Positions 1 to 10,043 of a stretch of DNA of 64,000 nucleotides are shown in pieces (positions within the stretch are counted from its first letter, which is position 1; each line of letters opens with the position of its first letter). Location: contig CM039188.1 of assembly GCA_008360975.2 (NCBI GenBank), positions 28,485,944 through 28,549,943 on the forward strand. The letters are read 5' to 3'. The notes beneath the pieces were generated by a model. That model searched no databases, was not told where the DNA came from, and worked only from the letters and a program-made list of their open reading frames with translations. This DNA is from Lichenostomus cassidix (Eukaryota; Chordata; Aves; Passeriformes; Meliphagidae). A program made the position numbers and the translations under genes.

Positions 1-237
1 ATATCATACGGTATGGAATATCCCTTTGGTTAATTTGGGTCAGCTGGCCTGGCTGTGTCCCCTCCCAGGATCTTGCCCACTCCCAGCCCTTGATGGGGGG
101 GCAATGTTAGAGGGACAGAGCTGCTCAGCAGTAACCAAAGCACTGGTGTGTTATTAACACCCTTCCAGCTCCCAATGCAGAGCACAGCACTGTGAGGGCT
201 GCTAAGGAAAAATGAACTCTCAATCAGACCCAATGCA
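1..237 (-). repeat. 3' LTR of the provirus (partial, U3 only)
   Basis: Direct repeat of 5083-4847. The main differences are a small substitution/indel near position 70 and single changes near 165 and 225. The rest of the LTR, including its TATA box and R/U5, lies left of the window. Confidence 0.85.
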
Positions 238-240
238 TTG

Positions 241-252
241 TCCACCCCTTAT
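241..252 (-). other. Polypurine tract
   Basis: AATAAGGGGTGGA-like purine run directly upstream of the 3' LTR on the minus strand, the expected plus-strand primer site. Confidence 0.55.
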
Positions 253-689
253 TCCATACCATTTGTGTCATACTCAGATCCCACACAATTTTATGTATCT
301 TCCAGCTGTTCCATTGTATTTATTTCTCATTACTGGAATGCCTTCTTGCCCACACATACAACTTAAACTACATCCCTAAACCATCCCTATACCAAACATA
401 CATTTTCATTAACTACTATCCCCCATAATTTCACTTTTAAATATTATTTTCCCATTTCATGGGTTTCCTCCATCCCTCCAGATCCATGACTTCAGGAGGA
501 CATTCCATCAGGATGAGTGGCCAGGAGAGGAGAAGCAGAACAGTTGATCATTCGGCGCTGACACCAGCCTGGCTCAGGTTGTTGCATTCTCGTCATCTCA
601 TTCTCCTTGCTCCTTGCAAAATTCATTCCTCATCAGTTCATGTCATTCCTGCTACTTTACTTCCTGCAACACACAACTTACATTACAGA
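253..689 (-). other. Provirus region between integrase remnant and 3' LTR
   Basis: About 440 bp without a recognised coding frame. No env-like features (signal peptide, furin site, transmembrane segment) were seen. Confidence 0.6.
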
Positions 690-1087
690 TTATTTTTCCC
701 CCAAGGTAAAATATCTTTGAGTCACACACCATGTCTCCCCATCCTTCCTCTTTACCCACCAAGTACCCCAGCTCCTTGGGCAAAGACAATCCCACAAATG
801 GGCTTGTCTTTTCCCATGGGAGCAGAAATACACACCAAATTCCCCAGCCACTTCCCTATGTGTAGTGCAGGGACCTTATCTCCTCCCACAGAGCGCAGGG
901 GTTTAGTTTGGGCAGGACCAGGGCAGTTACCAGATCCCCTAGTGTTGACCAGCCAAGTGGCTTCTGCTAAATTTGCATCCCAGTGCTTCCATGCCCCATT
1001 ACCTTACACTATTTACATAGTTGTCAGCAGTCTGTGTCACCTTTCAATCTTCCCAGAGGCTCGAGGGTAATAAGAGATGTGATATAT
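690..1087 (-). pseudogene. Integrase C-terminal remnant
   Basis: Starting near 1087 is Y-P-R-A-S-G-K-I-E-R, from the end of an integrase core, then a stop and further on K-H-W-D and A-T-W-L-V-N-T-R-G-S. The HHCC domain and most of the catalytic core are absent, so the sequence jumps from the end of RNase H to the end of integrase across a deletion. Confidence 0.75.
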
Positions 1088-1089
1088 CC

Positions 1090-1660
1090 ACTCACTACCA
1101 TGTTCATTGTCTGATGTTCTTCAGTGGTGCAACTTTTGGGCACATGAGTCATGTTTTGTCCCCGTGCAGGGATGTCCTGCCACAATGCAGCAGCCCAGAT
1201 GGGTTTTTGCATTGCCAACTTTTCTTCTTCCAGTGCTTCAGCCACCTCCACAGGGCATTAGCCACCATCCAGGAGCCAGTGTAGAGCAAAGGCCACTTTT
1301 CTCATTCAGCACTCTCTGGGGCTGATTGGATGGCTTTCACTTCTGCAAATTGGCCTGACTCACCTTCCCCTTCAGCAGCCTCAACAGCTTGTTGTGTGGG
1401 TCTCCACACAGCAGCTTTCCACCTCCAGTGGTTCCCTGTCACACAGCAGGATCCATCAGTAAATAAAGCATTGCCTCTTTCATTTCCTGCTGACTCGTTA
1501 TGTGATGGTGCTTCTTGGGTACAAGTAATCTTCTCAGGCAATGCTCCAAAATCTCTGGCTTCTGGCCAATCCAAAACCTCTTCTAGGATTCCTGGGAAAT
1601 TGGAGTTTCCCACTGGGGCTTGTTGTGTCATCAATGCTACCCACTAACTCCACGTAGCTC
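1090..1660 (-). pseudogene. RNase H remnant
   Basis: A frame covering 1634-1302 contains F-T-D-G-S (aspartate codon at 1457-1455) and G-E-S-G-Q-F-A-E, typical RNase H active-site surroundings. The continuation toward the connection region is in another frame at about 1251-1090 (K-P-I-W-A-A-A-L-W). Frameshifts separate the parts. Confidence 0.8.
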
Positions 1661-1899
1661 TGGATGTGTGATGTGTTGAGAGGATGTTCCCTTAAATATT
1701 CAGTGTAGGAGGGGCGACTGCAGTGCCAAGAGGAGATGCTTCTGTCCCAACAACTTCTGAGGTGGCCCAAACCCCCTCATGGACTGCTAATATCTCTGTT
1801 TCAGTTAGAGTATAGTGGGCTTCTGATCCTCAACAAGTCCTGCTCCAAAACCCTAATGGTCAGCCTCGGGTTTCTCCTGAGGTCCTTTGCTAGAGGCTC

Positions 1900-2422
1900 C
1901 AGGTGAGACCCTGCTCCTCAGCTGAAGTGTAGAGTGTATTTCCCTTTCTCAAAATATTCTTGTGCTGTACTGCCCCACACAATGTCATCATCAATATATT
2001 GTAGGTGTTCTGGAGCTCCACCCTGTTCCAGTGCAGCCTGGATCAGTCCATGGCACATGGTGGGGCTGTTTCCTGTTACAGGGTGAGCAGGTCCTGCTGA
2101 TCACTCCTTGGTTCTCCAAGGACTAATTAGTAATGGATAGAAGTTACAGAGTCTCTGTTTGTGCAATACTGCTGCTGGTGCACTGTCCTGGCAGCAATGG
2201 GTACTTGCTGTTCTTCAACCTGCAGCAACCCTACTGAAGGGATCTTCTGAGAGGCCAGGCAGGGTGGGTAACTCTGATCTTCTCTGTATTCACTGTAGCT
2301 ACACTAAAAGTCCGCTGATACTCTTTTGGATCCTTGAAGTACCTAGTCGTTGCCAAGGATACTTGGGGCTGCTGAGCCAGTCAGAGTGGGGTGCTTTTCC
2401 CATTTGTCCTGTTAAGCTCACC
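1900..2422 (-). pseudogene. Reverse transcriptase remnant
   Basis: A decayed RT segment. The catalytic Y-I-D-D lies at 1998-1987, preceded by C-H-G-L-I-Q-A-A-L-E. Much of the fingers/palm region between the N-terminal piece (around 2250-2130) and this motif is missing, and several stops interrupt it. Confidence 0.8.
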
Positions 2423-2632
2423 TCAGCCTCTATTACAGACAACTCCTGGCATCCCCCTGTCACTCCAAAGATCCAGATGGATTCTGCACTCCTGTGCCTT
2501 CAGTGTACACTGTGCGCCGGTGTCTACTAAAGCCTTACACTTTTGTGGATCCAATGTGCCAGGCTGTCGAATCCACACAGTCCAGTATGCCTGGTCATCC
2601 CTTTCCTCCTCCTGGCCGGAGGCAGGGACCTT
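2423..2632 (-). pseudogene. Retroviral protease remnant, in frame after gag TAG
   Basis: Directly after the gag TAG the same frame stays open for 69 codons to TGA at 2425-2423. About 34 codons in is A-L-V-D-T-G-A, the active-site motif of retroviral aspartic proteases. The rest of the protease is missing or scrambled. The arrangement resembles stop-codon readthrough in some retroviruses, but could equally be a chance mutation. Confidence 0.75.
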
Positions 2633-4348
2633 CTATTCCTGTTCCTGGTCAGAGTACTCACTGTCTGACCTTTGTGATGCCAGGCCAGAACTCCCCTCAT
2701 CAGCGTTAAAGGAAGTGATTTTAGTTCTTTTATATCTGGGAAATCGCTGAGTGCCTTCTTGTCTCTCTGCAGCAACGACACTGGCAGTCTTCTTGGGTGA
2801 CCCTTTAACAGCTCTCTTCCCTCTCAGTTCACGGACACGAGCTTCCAGCTTAAAGGTGGGTTCACCAACCCACTTCCTCATGTCCTCCCCCTGGTCACGC
2901 AGGAAGAACCAGAGCTCACCACGGGGCCTGCGCTTGGGGCTTCCCTTCCCTCTGACCGGGGAAGGAGAGGAGCGATCTCTCGGGCTGCCCCGAAAAGCTG
3001 GGCTGCTGGCTTGTAGGGATGAGGAGGTACCCAGAGTTTCTTCTACATTTCGGAGCCAGGAGGACGCCATCTCTACAGTTGGTGTATCCATTTGTGGGTG
3101 GTACAGGGAGACCAAGCTGCTGGAATATGATGCAGGGGCACTTTGAACCACCTTCCTCCACATGGCCGTTGTGCAAGGGGCGTCCTCTGGATCATCGGGG
3201 ACCCTGTCACTTTTTAGATCACTATAGACGATTTCTAGCACTGCTAATTCTCTCAAGTACTGGATACCTTCATCTGCAGTGGTCCACTTCCCTGGGGAGT
3301 TCACGAGATCCTCCTTAAATGGATATCTTGCCCTCACGCTTGAGAGGAGCCGTCTCCAGAGGCTGCAAATTGCTCCTTCTTTTCCAATTCCTCTTTCAAT
3401 TTCCCGATCTTTAGCGAGGGATCCCAGCTGTTGGGCTTCATGACCTTCTAGCTGCTGTCTGCCAGCCCCATTGTCCCAGCATCGAAGCAGCCAGGCAGAA
3501 ATGGGCTCACCTGGCTGGCGGCTGTAATCTTTCCGCAAGTCTCGAAGTTCTGATGAGGTCAGGGACCGAGTAACTTCGGTTTCATGTTTGGTTTGCCTCA
3601 CTCCTTTCGATTTCTTTGTTGAAGGACCTGCCTCTTGATCCAACCCCTCCTTTCCTACTGTGACTTCCCCTTCTTCTTCTTCCTCTTCTTCTTCATCCCT
3701 TACTAATCTGTGGTATGAGCGTGTAACTTGCCTTGTCCATTTTTTTGCTTTCACTTCTGGGGCAATTACTGTCGTTGCTGTGGTTTGAGTCCCTGACTCA
3801 GCCATAGTGTCCTCAAATGCAGTTTGGGTTCCTGCCTCAACTACAGTCCTCTGAGAGTACTGAACAGAGGCTCGGTAGGCACTGGCCAGACCCCAGTACA
3901 GGGCGAGAAGCTGCTGGTTTTCAGTGGGGTGGGCAAGGCACCCTTCTATCAGCTCACGGGTCAGTTTGTCAGGGTTGATTACCTGTTCAGGTGTAAAGTC
4001 CCAGGCAATGGGAGGTGATAAGCGCCCTAGGAACCTGCCCAAATCCTGCCATGCACCCTGCCACCCAGGAACTGGATGCCTCAGGGCAGATTTCAGTATC
4101 TCCTCACCTAAAGTTTGTCTTCTCTTACCCCAGCATGATGCCAGATTCCATAAACTCCATAGCATGCCAACAGTATTAGCTAATATTATTAGCAGTAATA
4201 AATGGCCCGCATAAGGATGAGCAAAGACCATGGGAGCCTGCATTATAAAAGCATTCACATCAATCACCATGCCCAGAAGATAGCTCCCCCCGCACAACAA
4301 GGCCATCAGTGTAAGAGCAAAGCACAGAGCCATTGTTTTTCTTAACAT
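2633..4348 (-). CDS. Endogenous retroviral gag-position protein (571 aa)
   Basis: This is an intact frame where gag is expected, between the primer-binding site and the protease remnant. The frame is open from a GTG at 4408, but the first ATG is at 4348-4346 with A at -3, so I chose that start. Near the N-terminus are two hydrophobic segments at about residues 6-28 and 47-68. An eight-glutamate run lies at about 219-226, a capsid-like globular region (P-G-E-P-I-S-A-W-L-L-R-C-W) at about 264-440, and a basic S-P-K-R-R-P-R-G patch at about 470-477. No CCHC zinc knuckle is visible. It ends at TAG 2635-2633, and the protease remnant follows in the same frame. Assignment as Gag rests mainly on position. 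Confidence 0.72.
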   Translation of the reverse strand: MLRKTMALCFALTLMALLCGGSYLLGMVIDVNAFIMQAPMVFAHPYAGHLLLLIILANTVGMLWSLWNLASCWGKRRQTLGEEILKSALRHPVPGWQGAWQDLGRFLGRLSPPIAWDFTPEQVINPDKLTRELIEGCLAHPTENQQLLALYWGLASAYRASVQYSQRTVVEAGTQTAFEDTMAESGTQTTATTVIAPEVKAKKWTRQVTRSYHRLVRDEEEEEEEEGEVTVGKEGLDQEAGPSTKKSKGVRQTKHETEVTRSLTSSELRDLRKDYSRQPGEPISAWLLRCWDNGAGRQQLEGHEAQQLGSLAKDREIERGIGKEGAICSLWRRLLSSVRARYPFKEDLVNSPGKWTTADEGIQYLRELAVLEIVYSDLKSDRVPDDPEDAPCTTAMWRKVVQSAPASYSSSLVSLYHPQMDTPTVEMASSWLRNVEETLGTSSSLQASSPAFRGSPRDRSSPSPVRGKGSPKRRPRGELWFFLRDQGEDMRKWVGEPTFKLEARVRELRGKRAVKGSPKKTASVVAAERQEGTQRFPRYKRTKITSFNADEGSSGLASQRSDSEYSDQEQE

Positions 4349-4491
4349 GTTCCCAAACTCAGCAAAATAAAGAGATAAGCAGTGCAGCTGGCAAACTCTG
4401 TGTCCCACACAAGAGCTTGCTGCTCTATAACTACTATTTACTTTTTACTACAGCATGCAATATATATTTATATATAATTGCCTTTATCTCA

Positions 4492-4509
4492 CCCCACGTT
4501 TGGGTGCCA
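4492..4509 (-). other. Primer-binding site
   Basis: An 18-base site starting TGG-CACCC immediately after the 5' LTR, where a host tRNA 3' end would prime reverse transcription. I cannot assign the tRNA with confidence. Confidence 0.65.
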
Positions 4510-5083
4510 TAAAGGACTCTAGTGGGTTGACCTTGGCCAGGCACTGAATGCCCACCAAGCTGCTCTATCGCTCCCCTTCCCAGCAGGACAGGGCAGAGAA
4601 TAAGATGGAAAATGACTTGTAGGGTGAGATAAGGCAGTTTACTGAAGCAAAAAGAGACAAGTGAAAGTTTGCGCGCACATAAGTGAAGGAAAAGTCAACC
4701 TCTACTTCCCATCAGCGAGCGATGTTCAGGCACTCCCCAGGAAGCAGGGCCTCAGCATGCATAGTGGTTGCTCCAGAAGGCAAACACTGTAGAGTAACAA
4801 ATGCCTCCCTGTTCCTTCTCCCTCCCTTAGCTTTTATATCTGAGCTGATGTCATACGGTATGGAATATCCCTTTGGTTAATTTGGGTCAGCTGGCCTGGC
4901 TGTGTCCCCTCCCAGCCCTTGCCCACTCCCAGCCCTTGATGGGGGGGCAATGTTAGAGGGACAGAGCTGCTCAGCAGTAACCAAAGCACTGGTGTGTTAT
5001 CAACACCCTTCCAGCTCCCAATGCAGAGCACAGCACTGTGAGGGCTGCTAAGGAAAAATGAACTCTCAATGAGACCCGACATA
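4510..5083 (-). repeat. 5' LTR of the provirus
   Basis: About 574 bp. The U3 portion (5083 to about 4847) is repeated at 237-1. A TATA-like ATATAAA lies at 4839-4833. The right edge was set where similarity between the two copies stops, and the left edge by the primer-binding site. Both edges may be off by a few bases because neither end is a clean TG/CA. Confidence 0.82.
4833..4839 (-). promoter_or_regulatory. TATA box of the 5' LTR
   Basis: ATATAAA on the minus strand within the LTR, followed downstream by the presumed R/U5 region and the primer-binding site. It would drive proviral transcription toward lower coordinates. Confidence 0.6.
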
Positions 5084-5176
5084 TTGCCCAAGTGAGAATT
5101 TGCCCATTGTCAGCTGGCCCTACTTCTGGGATGGGTTTGATGAGCACTTGGTACTGGTAACATTTTACATAACATT

Positions 5177-5289
5177 TTATATATGTACGTGCACATAGAA
5201 ACACACACATATATACACAAGGACACATATATATATATATATGCACACACAATACATGCACACACATATGGATATAGGCATGCATATAA
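5177..5289. repeat. CA/TA microsatellite
   Basis: Alternating CA and TA tracts interrupted by short spacers. Confidence 0.85.
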
Positions 5290-5465
5290 TCATAGAATCA
5301 TTAAGGTTGGAAAAGACCTTCAAAAGCATTGAGTATATTTTTAGTCTGTGCTGCTACCCAATACCCCTAGGACCTGAACACACAAGAGGAGGATTGCTGC
5401 TTTTCTGAGCACATTGTCTGTTTTTCAAACACCTCCAAAGTTATCCACGATCTCCTCACTCCAAG
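5288..5465 (-). mobile_element. CR1 LINE 3'-end fragment
   Basis: Starts with the CR1 terminal octamer in reverse complement (CATAGAATCA) and the G-G-T-T-G-G-A-A type core, and includes a CAAACACCTCC segment characteristic of CR1. The octamer at the low-coordinate side places the element on the minus strand, with its 5' part truncated. Confidence 0.85.
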
Positions 5466-5480
5466 AAAGGGTTAGATTAG

Positions 5481-5748
5481 AATCATAAAATCATAGAATC
5501 ACTTAGGTTGAAGAAAATCCTTATGATCATCAAATCCCATTGTTAATCCAGCACTGACAAGTCCACCACTAAACCCCGAAGTCCTACATCTACTTGCCTT
5601 TTAAACACCTCCAGGTTTGTTGACTCCACTGCTTCCTTGGGCAGCCTGCTCCAATGCTTGACAACCCTTTCAGCAAAGAAATTTTTCCTAATATCCAAAC
5701 TAAACCTCCCCTGGTGCAACTTGAAGCCATTTCCTCTTGTCCTAAATA
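5481..5748 (-). mobile_element. CR1 LINE 3'-end fragment (second copy)
   Basis: Begins with two copies of the CATAGAATCA-like octamer and continues with classical CR1 tail sequence, including GGGCAGCCTGCTCCAATGCT and CCTAATATCCAAACTAAACC. Oriented like the preceding fragment. Confidence 0.92.
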
Positions 5749-5876
5749 GTAATTACTGCTAAGTGTACTTGCTGCTTTACTAGTGGTAATTTTATAGGAC
5801 CTTGTAAAATTGAAATAGACACTTGCTACTAATATTCATTACTGCTAATATTGATTTCTGCTGCTGTAGGAATGCA

Positions 5877-6468
5877 TGTTTGCTTGAGCTAGTTTTGGCT
5901 AGGATAGAGTTAATTTTTTTCACAGCAGCTAGCACGGATTTGGATTTTTGCTGGAAACAGTGTTGATAATACAGAGATGTTTTAGTTACAGCTGAGCAGA
6001 GCTTACACAGATTCAAAACCTTTTCTGCTCCCCCCTCACCCCACCCCACCAGCGAGGATGCTGGGGGTGCACAGAGTTGGGAGGGGACACAGCCAGGACA
6101 GCTGACCCCAACTGACCACAGGGATATCCCAGACCAAATGGCATCATGCTCAGCATACAGAACTGGGACAAGAAGGAAGGGGGTATGTTCAGAGTCATAG
6201 CATTTGTCTTCCCAAGTCACCATTATGCATGAAGGAGCCCAGTTTTCCTGGGACTGGCTGAACACCTGCCAGCCAGCCTCTGAAGAAATTAAATCCTTGT
6301 TTTGTTTTGCTTTGCTTGCGTGCAGCTGTTGCATTTATGGGACTGTCTTTATATCAACCCATGTTTTCTCACTTCCTTACTCTTCAGATTCTCTCCCCTG
6401 TCCCACCGTGGCAGTGAGTAAGTGGCTGTGTGGGGCTGAGTTTTGTCAGCTGGGGTTAAACCATGCCA
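5877..6468 (+). mobile_element. Solo LTR, avian ERVL-type, plus orientation
   Basis: About 592 bp, starting TGTT and ending CCA. It resembles a widespread bird ERVL LTR and is clearly related to the LTR of the provirus at 1-5083: both have GGGAGGGGACACAGCCAGG and GGGATAT at corresponding places. It is on the opposite strand. No internal viral sequence flanks it. Exact ends and target-site duplication were not resolved. Confidence 0.8.
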
Positions 6469-6985
6469 GCATTACAGTAGTTATTTGTAGCATAGATATA
6501 CTTGTTTTGCTAATCTGATGATTATGCTTGCCTTGATAGTGGTGACTTGTAGTAAAATGCAACAAAGTAATTTGGGAAATAAAACCTCCATGTCCTTGAG
6601 CATGATGGGGCCCTGCAAACCCATGGCTGCAACCTTTGCCCACGAGCAGATTGGGTGATCCTGGGTCATGGCAGCTGAATGGACAAGTTTCTGATGGGCT
6701 GCATCCAGTGGACACCAGCATGAATAAAGGGACAGGATGAAATAAACTCCTGTGTCTCTGCTGTATTGTTTTGACTTTTGCAGGCTGGCAGTGGAGAGGA
6801 GAAGAGCAATCAATCCCAGTTCGTGTTCAGATATGGAGATGGTGCTGGGATATAGGGACCAGGAGCTGCTGCTGGGCTGCAGATGCAGTGAGTCACCTCA
6901 CTGTGGCATTTCCTGCCCAAAGCTTAGTGATCCTTTTCTCAATACTGTAGCTCCTTGGCTTTCCACTTGGCTGGAGAAACACAGG

Positions 6986-7023
6986 GTTAAATAGGTTCAA
7001 GAGTGTTAAATAGGTTCAAGGAG
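6986..7023. repeat. 19-bp tandem duplication
   Basis: The unit GTTAAATAGGTTCAAG plus three bases occurs twice in a row. Confidence 0.8.
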
Positions 7024-9238
7024 CATTCATCTTCCAGAGCCTGGCCTTTGCCTTCAGCTGTTGAGCATCTTCTTAGTCCACCATAAAGGGCAATGAGGAT
7101 GCAGGAGAGCATGCCTCTCTTAGGCTTGTGTAACAGGGAAGGGTTTCTCTGCATCTCCACAACTAACAAAACAAATGATGCTGCCATGGGCCTTGGCTTT
7201 TCCCAAGGAATGATGCTGTTTCCTCCCCCAGGCCAGCAGCACAGGGAATAGCCACTGGTGAGCCCCAGCAGCCCTGCAGCAGCAGCAGCCGTCAGCTGTG
7301 GCTGGGGAAACAGGAGGAGCTGATTTTGCAAGGGCATCCGGATTCCAACTTGGCCAGACAAGCACTGACATTTTTCCATCACAGCTGACCCGTTGATGCC
7401 TTCTGCTGGAGTTTTCATTCAGGAATGCTAGCTGTGGTCAGGCTGCATGTATTTACAGACACAAATAAACTGCTGCTGACTGAAATACACCACTCCCATG
7501 ACTGTGCTTGGCACTACCCTTGCAAGGGTGAAGGCAGATCTGCTTACACAGTAATGCAAAGCCTTAGCATCACTTCCTTACTTTTTTTTAAGATGTAACC
7601 TCGTGGAGAAGCTAAATTTGGGGGGCTGCTCTGCACTGCCTGGCACAGCACCACAGGCAGCACTGACAGCACCATTCCCTTATTTTTGTATCCTGGCTTA
7701 GTAGCCTGGCCTGTGGCACCCTTCCCTTGCTTACTTGCTCCCACACACTGCTCCCTGCCTACTCTGCACCCCAGTGTGCTTTACAGCTGAGTCTCCCTGT
7801 GCAAGGGAAGGAGGGCACTTGCAGTCCCATCCCCAAGCCTTTCTCTGCTTTTTTCCACTCTCCCTGCCCAAACCACCCCTTAGCAATGAGTCAAATCTTG
7901 GCTCCCTATGACTGCCTGGATTGCCCAGTCTCTCAGCACTAACCCAGTGTTGTGGGAAATGCCACAGCACAAAGGTAATCTGCAAGAGTGTAAGGGAAAG
8001 GGTGGCAGGGGGGGCACTGCCTGTGCCTCTCCTTTCAGAATGCAAAGGGGTGGATTTGTTTTTAAACCACTTGGTCCCTCGCAAATTAACTGAAGCAGAA
8101 CTGTATTCACAGTGTTTGCTGCTCTGGGTGGCAAAGGCTGGTTTAAAGCATTCCTGCCCTTCCTTTCCCTCTGCTTTCCTTCCTGCTCCCCCTTTCCATG
8201 CCTGGGGCAGTCTGACTTGCATGAAGCAGTCACATCAACCAAGCTAAAATTTGCTCTGTCTCCTTGTGATGATTATTTTCTGACTGCTTTCTATTTTTTT
8301 TTGGTGACAGTGATGAAATCTGCCTTGCCAGCTTGGCACTAGGCAGTGGGACGATCACAGGCCCCAGATTTGCCCCAGGTGGCAGGGTTAGTCCTGGGTA
8401 TTCAAAATGCAACGTCTCAGCCTGCAAACTTTAGCCTGGACTTAGATATTGTGTAGGAGATGTGGAGCTCTGAAGAGCTGCCCCTGTGCAGTACTCAGGC
8501 CTATCCTGCTGTTCATGGTGCTCTGGGAGGAGGCAGTGCAGCCTCCAGCCCACCCATGGTGGGTGACATGAAGGCAGCACTTTACCAGAACCTGCCCCTG
8601 CACTTGTTTTCAGGATGGATGTATGCACCCTCCTCCCTGCTAGGGCAGATTTAGTGGAATAAAGTGGGAAGACAGGGTACAGATTTCATTTGGATGAGGT
8701 TTTGACTTTTTTGCCCCACCTGCTCAGAATCGATGCTGCCAATGCGCTGCTTGCTGCCCTCCTAAAAAATCCCAGTTTGAAGATATTTTTAGTATCATCT
8801 GCTGCATTTCTTCAGTGCTGCTTGTAGGGGGGGGGGTGCATAAAGTTCTTGAAGGAGAGCTGTTTATACCGAACAAATAAGAGCTTCTGTTTATAGAGGC
8901 AAAAACACGTAAAAAAATAAATCCGGAAGGATGGGCCCATGGCCCTTTTCCAATGAGAAGAGCAAGTCAAAACAATGAACACCATTTGTTTTTGCTTTTC
9001 CCTGGCAAGCTTCCTTCAGCTGACTATTGCATGATCTGTTCAGGGTGAAGAGACAAGAAAAAAAGAAATTTAAAAAAAAGAAGGAAAGAAAAATCCAGGC
9101 AGTAGCAATTGCTCCAGCTTCTCTCTCCTGAGGCGGCTGCAGCCCTGTCTGTGTGGGTTTAAAGCTGCAGCTGTCAGCAGGATAACCCAAACCCCAGCTC
9201 CAGAGGAAAACAGACAGGGCTGGGGGAATAGTCTGGGG

Positions 9239-9280
9239 GGAAAAAAGAAAAAAAAAAAAAAAACAAAACAAAACCAAAGC
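9239..9280. repeat. A-rich tract
   Basis: Nearly pure A followed by CAAAACAAAACC. It could be the tail of an old retroposed copy, but no parent sequence was recognised beside it. Confidence 0.75.
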
Positions 9281-9820
9281 AAAATATACATTGTGAAGCA
9301 ACAACACTGGTCTTTATCCAGCTCCCTTTCCAGCTAAAAGCTCAGGGCTCCCCTGCTTTTCCAGCTGGGCTCACCGGACCCCACAGCAATAGTCCTCTGG
9401 TAAAAGGTCAGAAGTCTGGATGAGCTGCCCTCTTGCAGGCTCCCAGGCCAGACATCTACTGGCACACCCTAAGGAATAGGTGTTTAGTTTTGTTTCCTCA
9501 GCCTAAACCCCCCTTTCCTTCAGTTCCCACCAGTTTCCTGTCGGTTTAACACCACTGCCTCAGAGCAGGAGCTCCTTGAGGCACTCCCCACCCTGAGTCA
9601 ACACCAGTGCATTAAATAAACACAACTTCTGTGGCAGTCCCTGCAGCTCCAGCTCCTAGTTTTATAGCCATGCTTGGACTGATAAGGCTCTATTAATAAA
9701 TCCATCAGGCAGCACCACTGCTGCTTGCAGGAGAAGCAAGCCCCAGTTTTGGAGGGCAGGGGGAAAGGCTCAGAAAAGAAACAATGAACTTTACTCACAG
9801 CATCATATATGCACAACTGT

Positions 9821-10043
9821 TTTATTTTGGGGTTTATATAAAAAAAAATTCCTAAAGTCTGCAAAACTTTTTTATCCTAATTTCTTACACGTATGGTTCC
9901 AAGACCCTGTTTTTAAGCTAATCCCCCCCCTAACATCTTGTGATGGCATGGGTTCCCCCGATTTTTGACCTAGTCACCTTTTCTAACGGGATATGTCTAA
10001 AGCTGCAATATGGCACTTGGTTGACTTAGTTGGCAGGTTTAAT
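9821..10043 (-). repeat. Unclassified ~220-bp repeat, copy 1 (3' UTR region)
   Basis: On the minus strand it starts AAACCTGCCAACTAAG and ends near AATAAA. It aligns along its length with 12562-12337, in the same orientation, at roughly three quarters identity by eye. Shared landmarks are GACATATCC, GTGACTAG, GTTAGGGGGG and AATAAA. I cannot name the family; it could be an old LTR or a non-autonomous element. Confidence 0.75.

Larger units (their letters stand above)
1..5083 (-). mobile_element. ERVL-like provirus, minus orientation, 3' LTR cut by window edge
   Basis: The order on the minus strand is 5' LTR (about 5083-4510), primer-binding site (4509-4492), gag-position ORF, protease/pol remnants, polypurine tract (252-241) and 3' LTR (237 to beyond 1). 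The first 237 bp matches the U3 part of the other LTR with only a handful of differences by eye, which suggests a fairly recent insertion. The pol order RT, RNase H, integrase and the LTR style fit bird class III (ERVL-like) elements; no env region was seen. The element does not look autonomous: pol has stops and large deletions. Family assignment is from memory of such elements. Confidence 0.88.
6469..9820. other. Intergenic region downstream of ITGB5
   Basis: No exon, RNA gene or repeat family was recognised over about 3.3 kb. It contains a 19-bp duplicated unit (6986-7023), a G run near 8826-8836 and an A-rich tract at about 9239-9280. Confidence 0.7.

Noticed and set aside
459..1070. 203-codon plus-strand ORF
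   Set aside because: It lies antisense to the integrase remnant of the provirus and has no domain of its own.
4349..4408. 20-residue N-terminal extension of the gag-position ORF
   Set aside because: The extension starts at GTG. The first ATG at 4348 has a better context for a eukaryotic start.
6469..9820. Expected neighbour UMPS by human synteny
   Set aside because: No frame in this interval resembles orotidine-phosphate decarboxylase; it may lie farther left or the synteny may differ.
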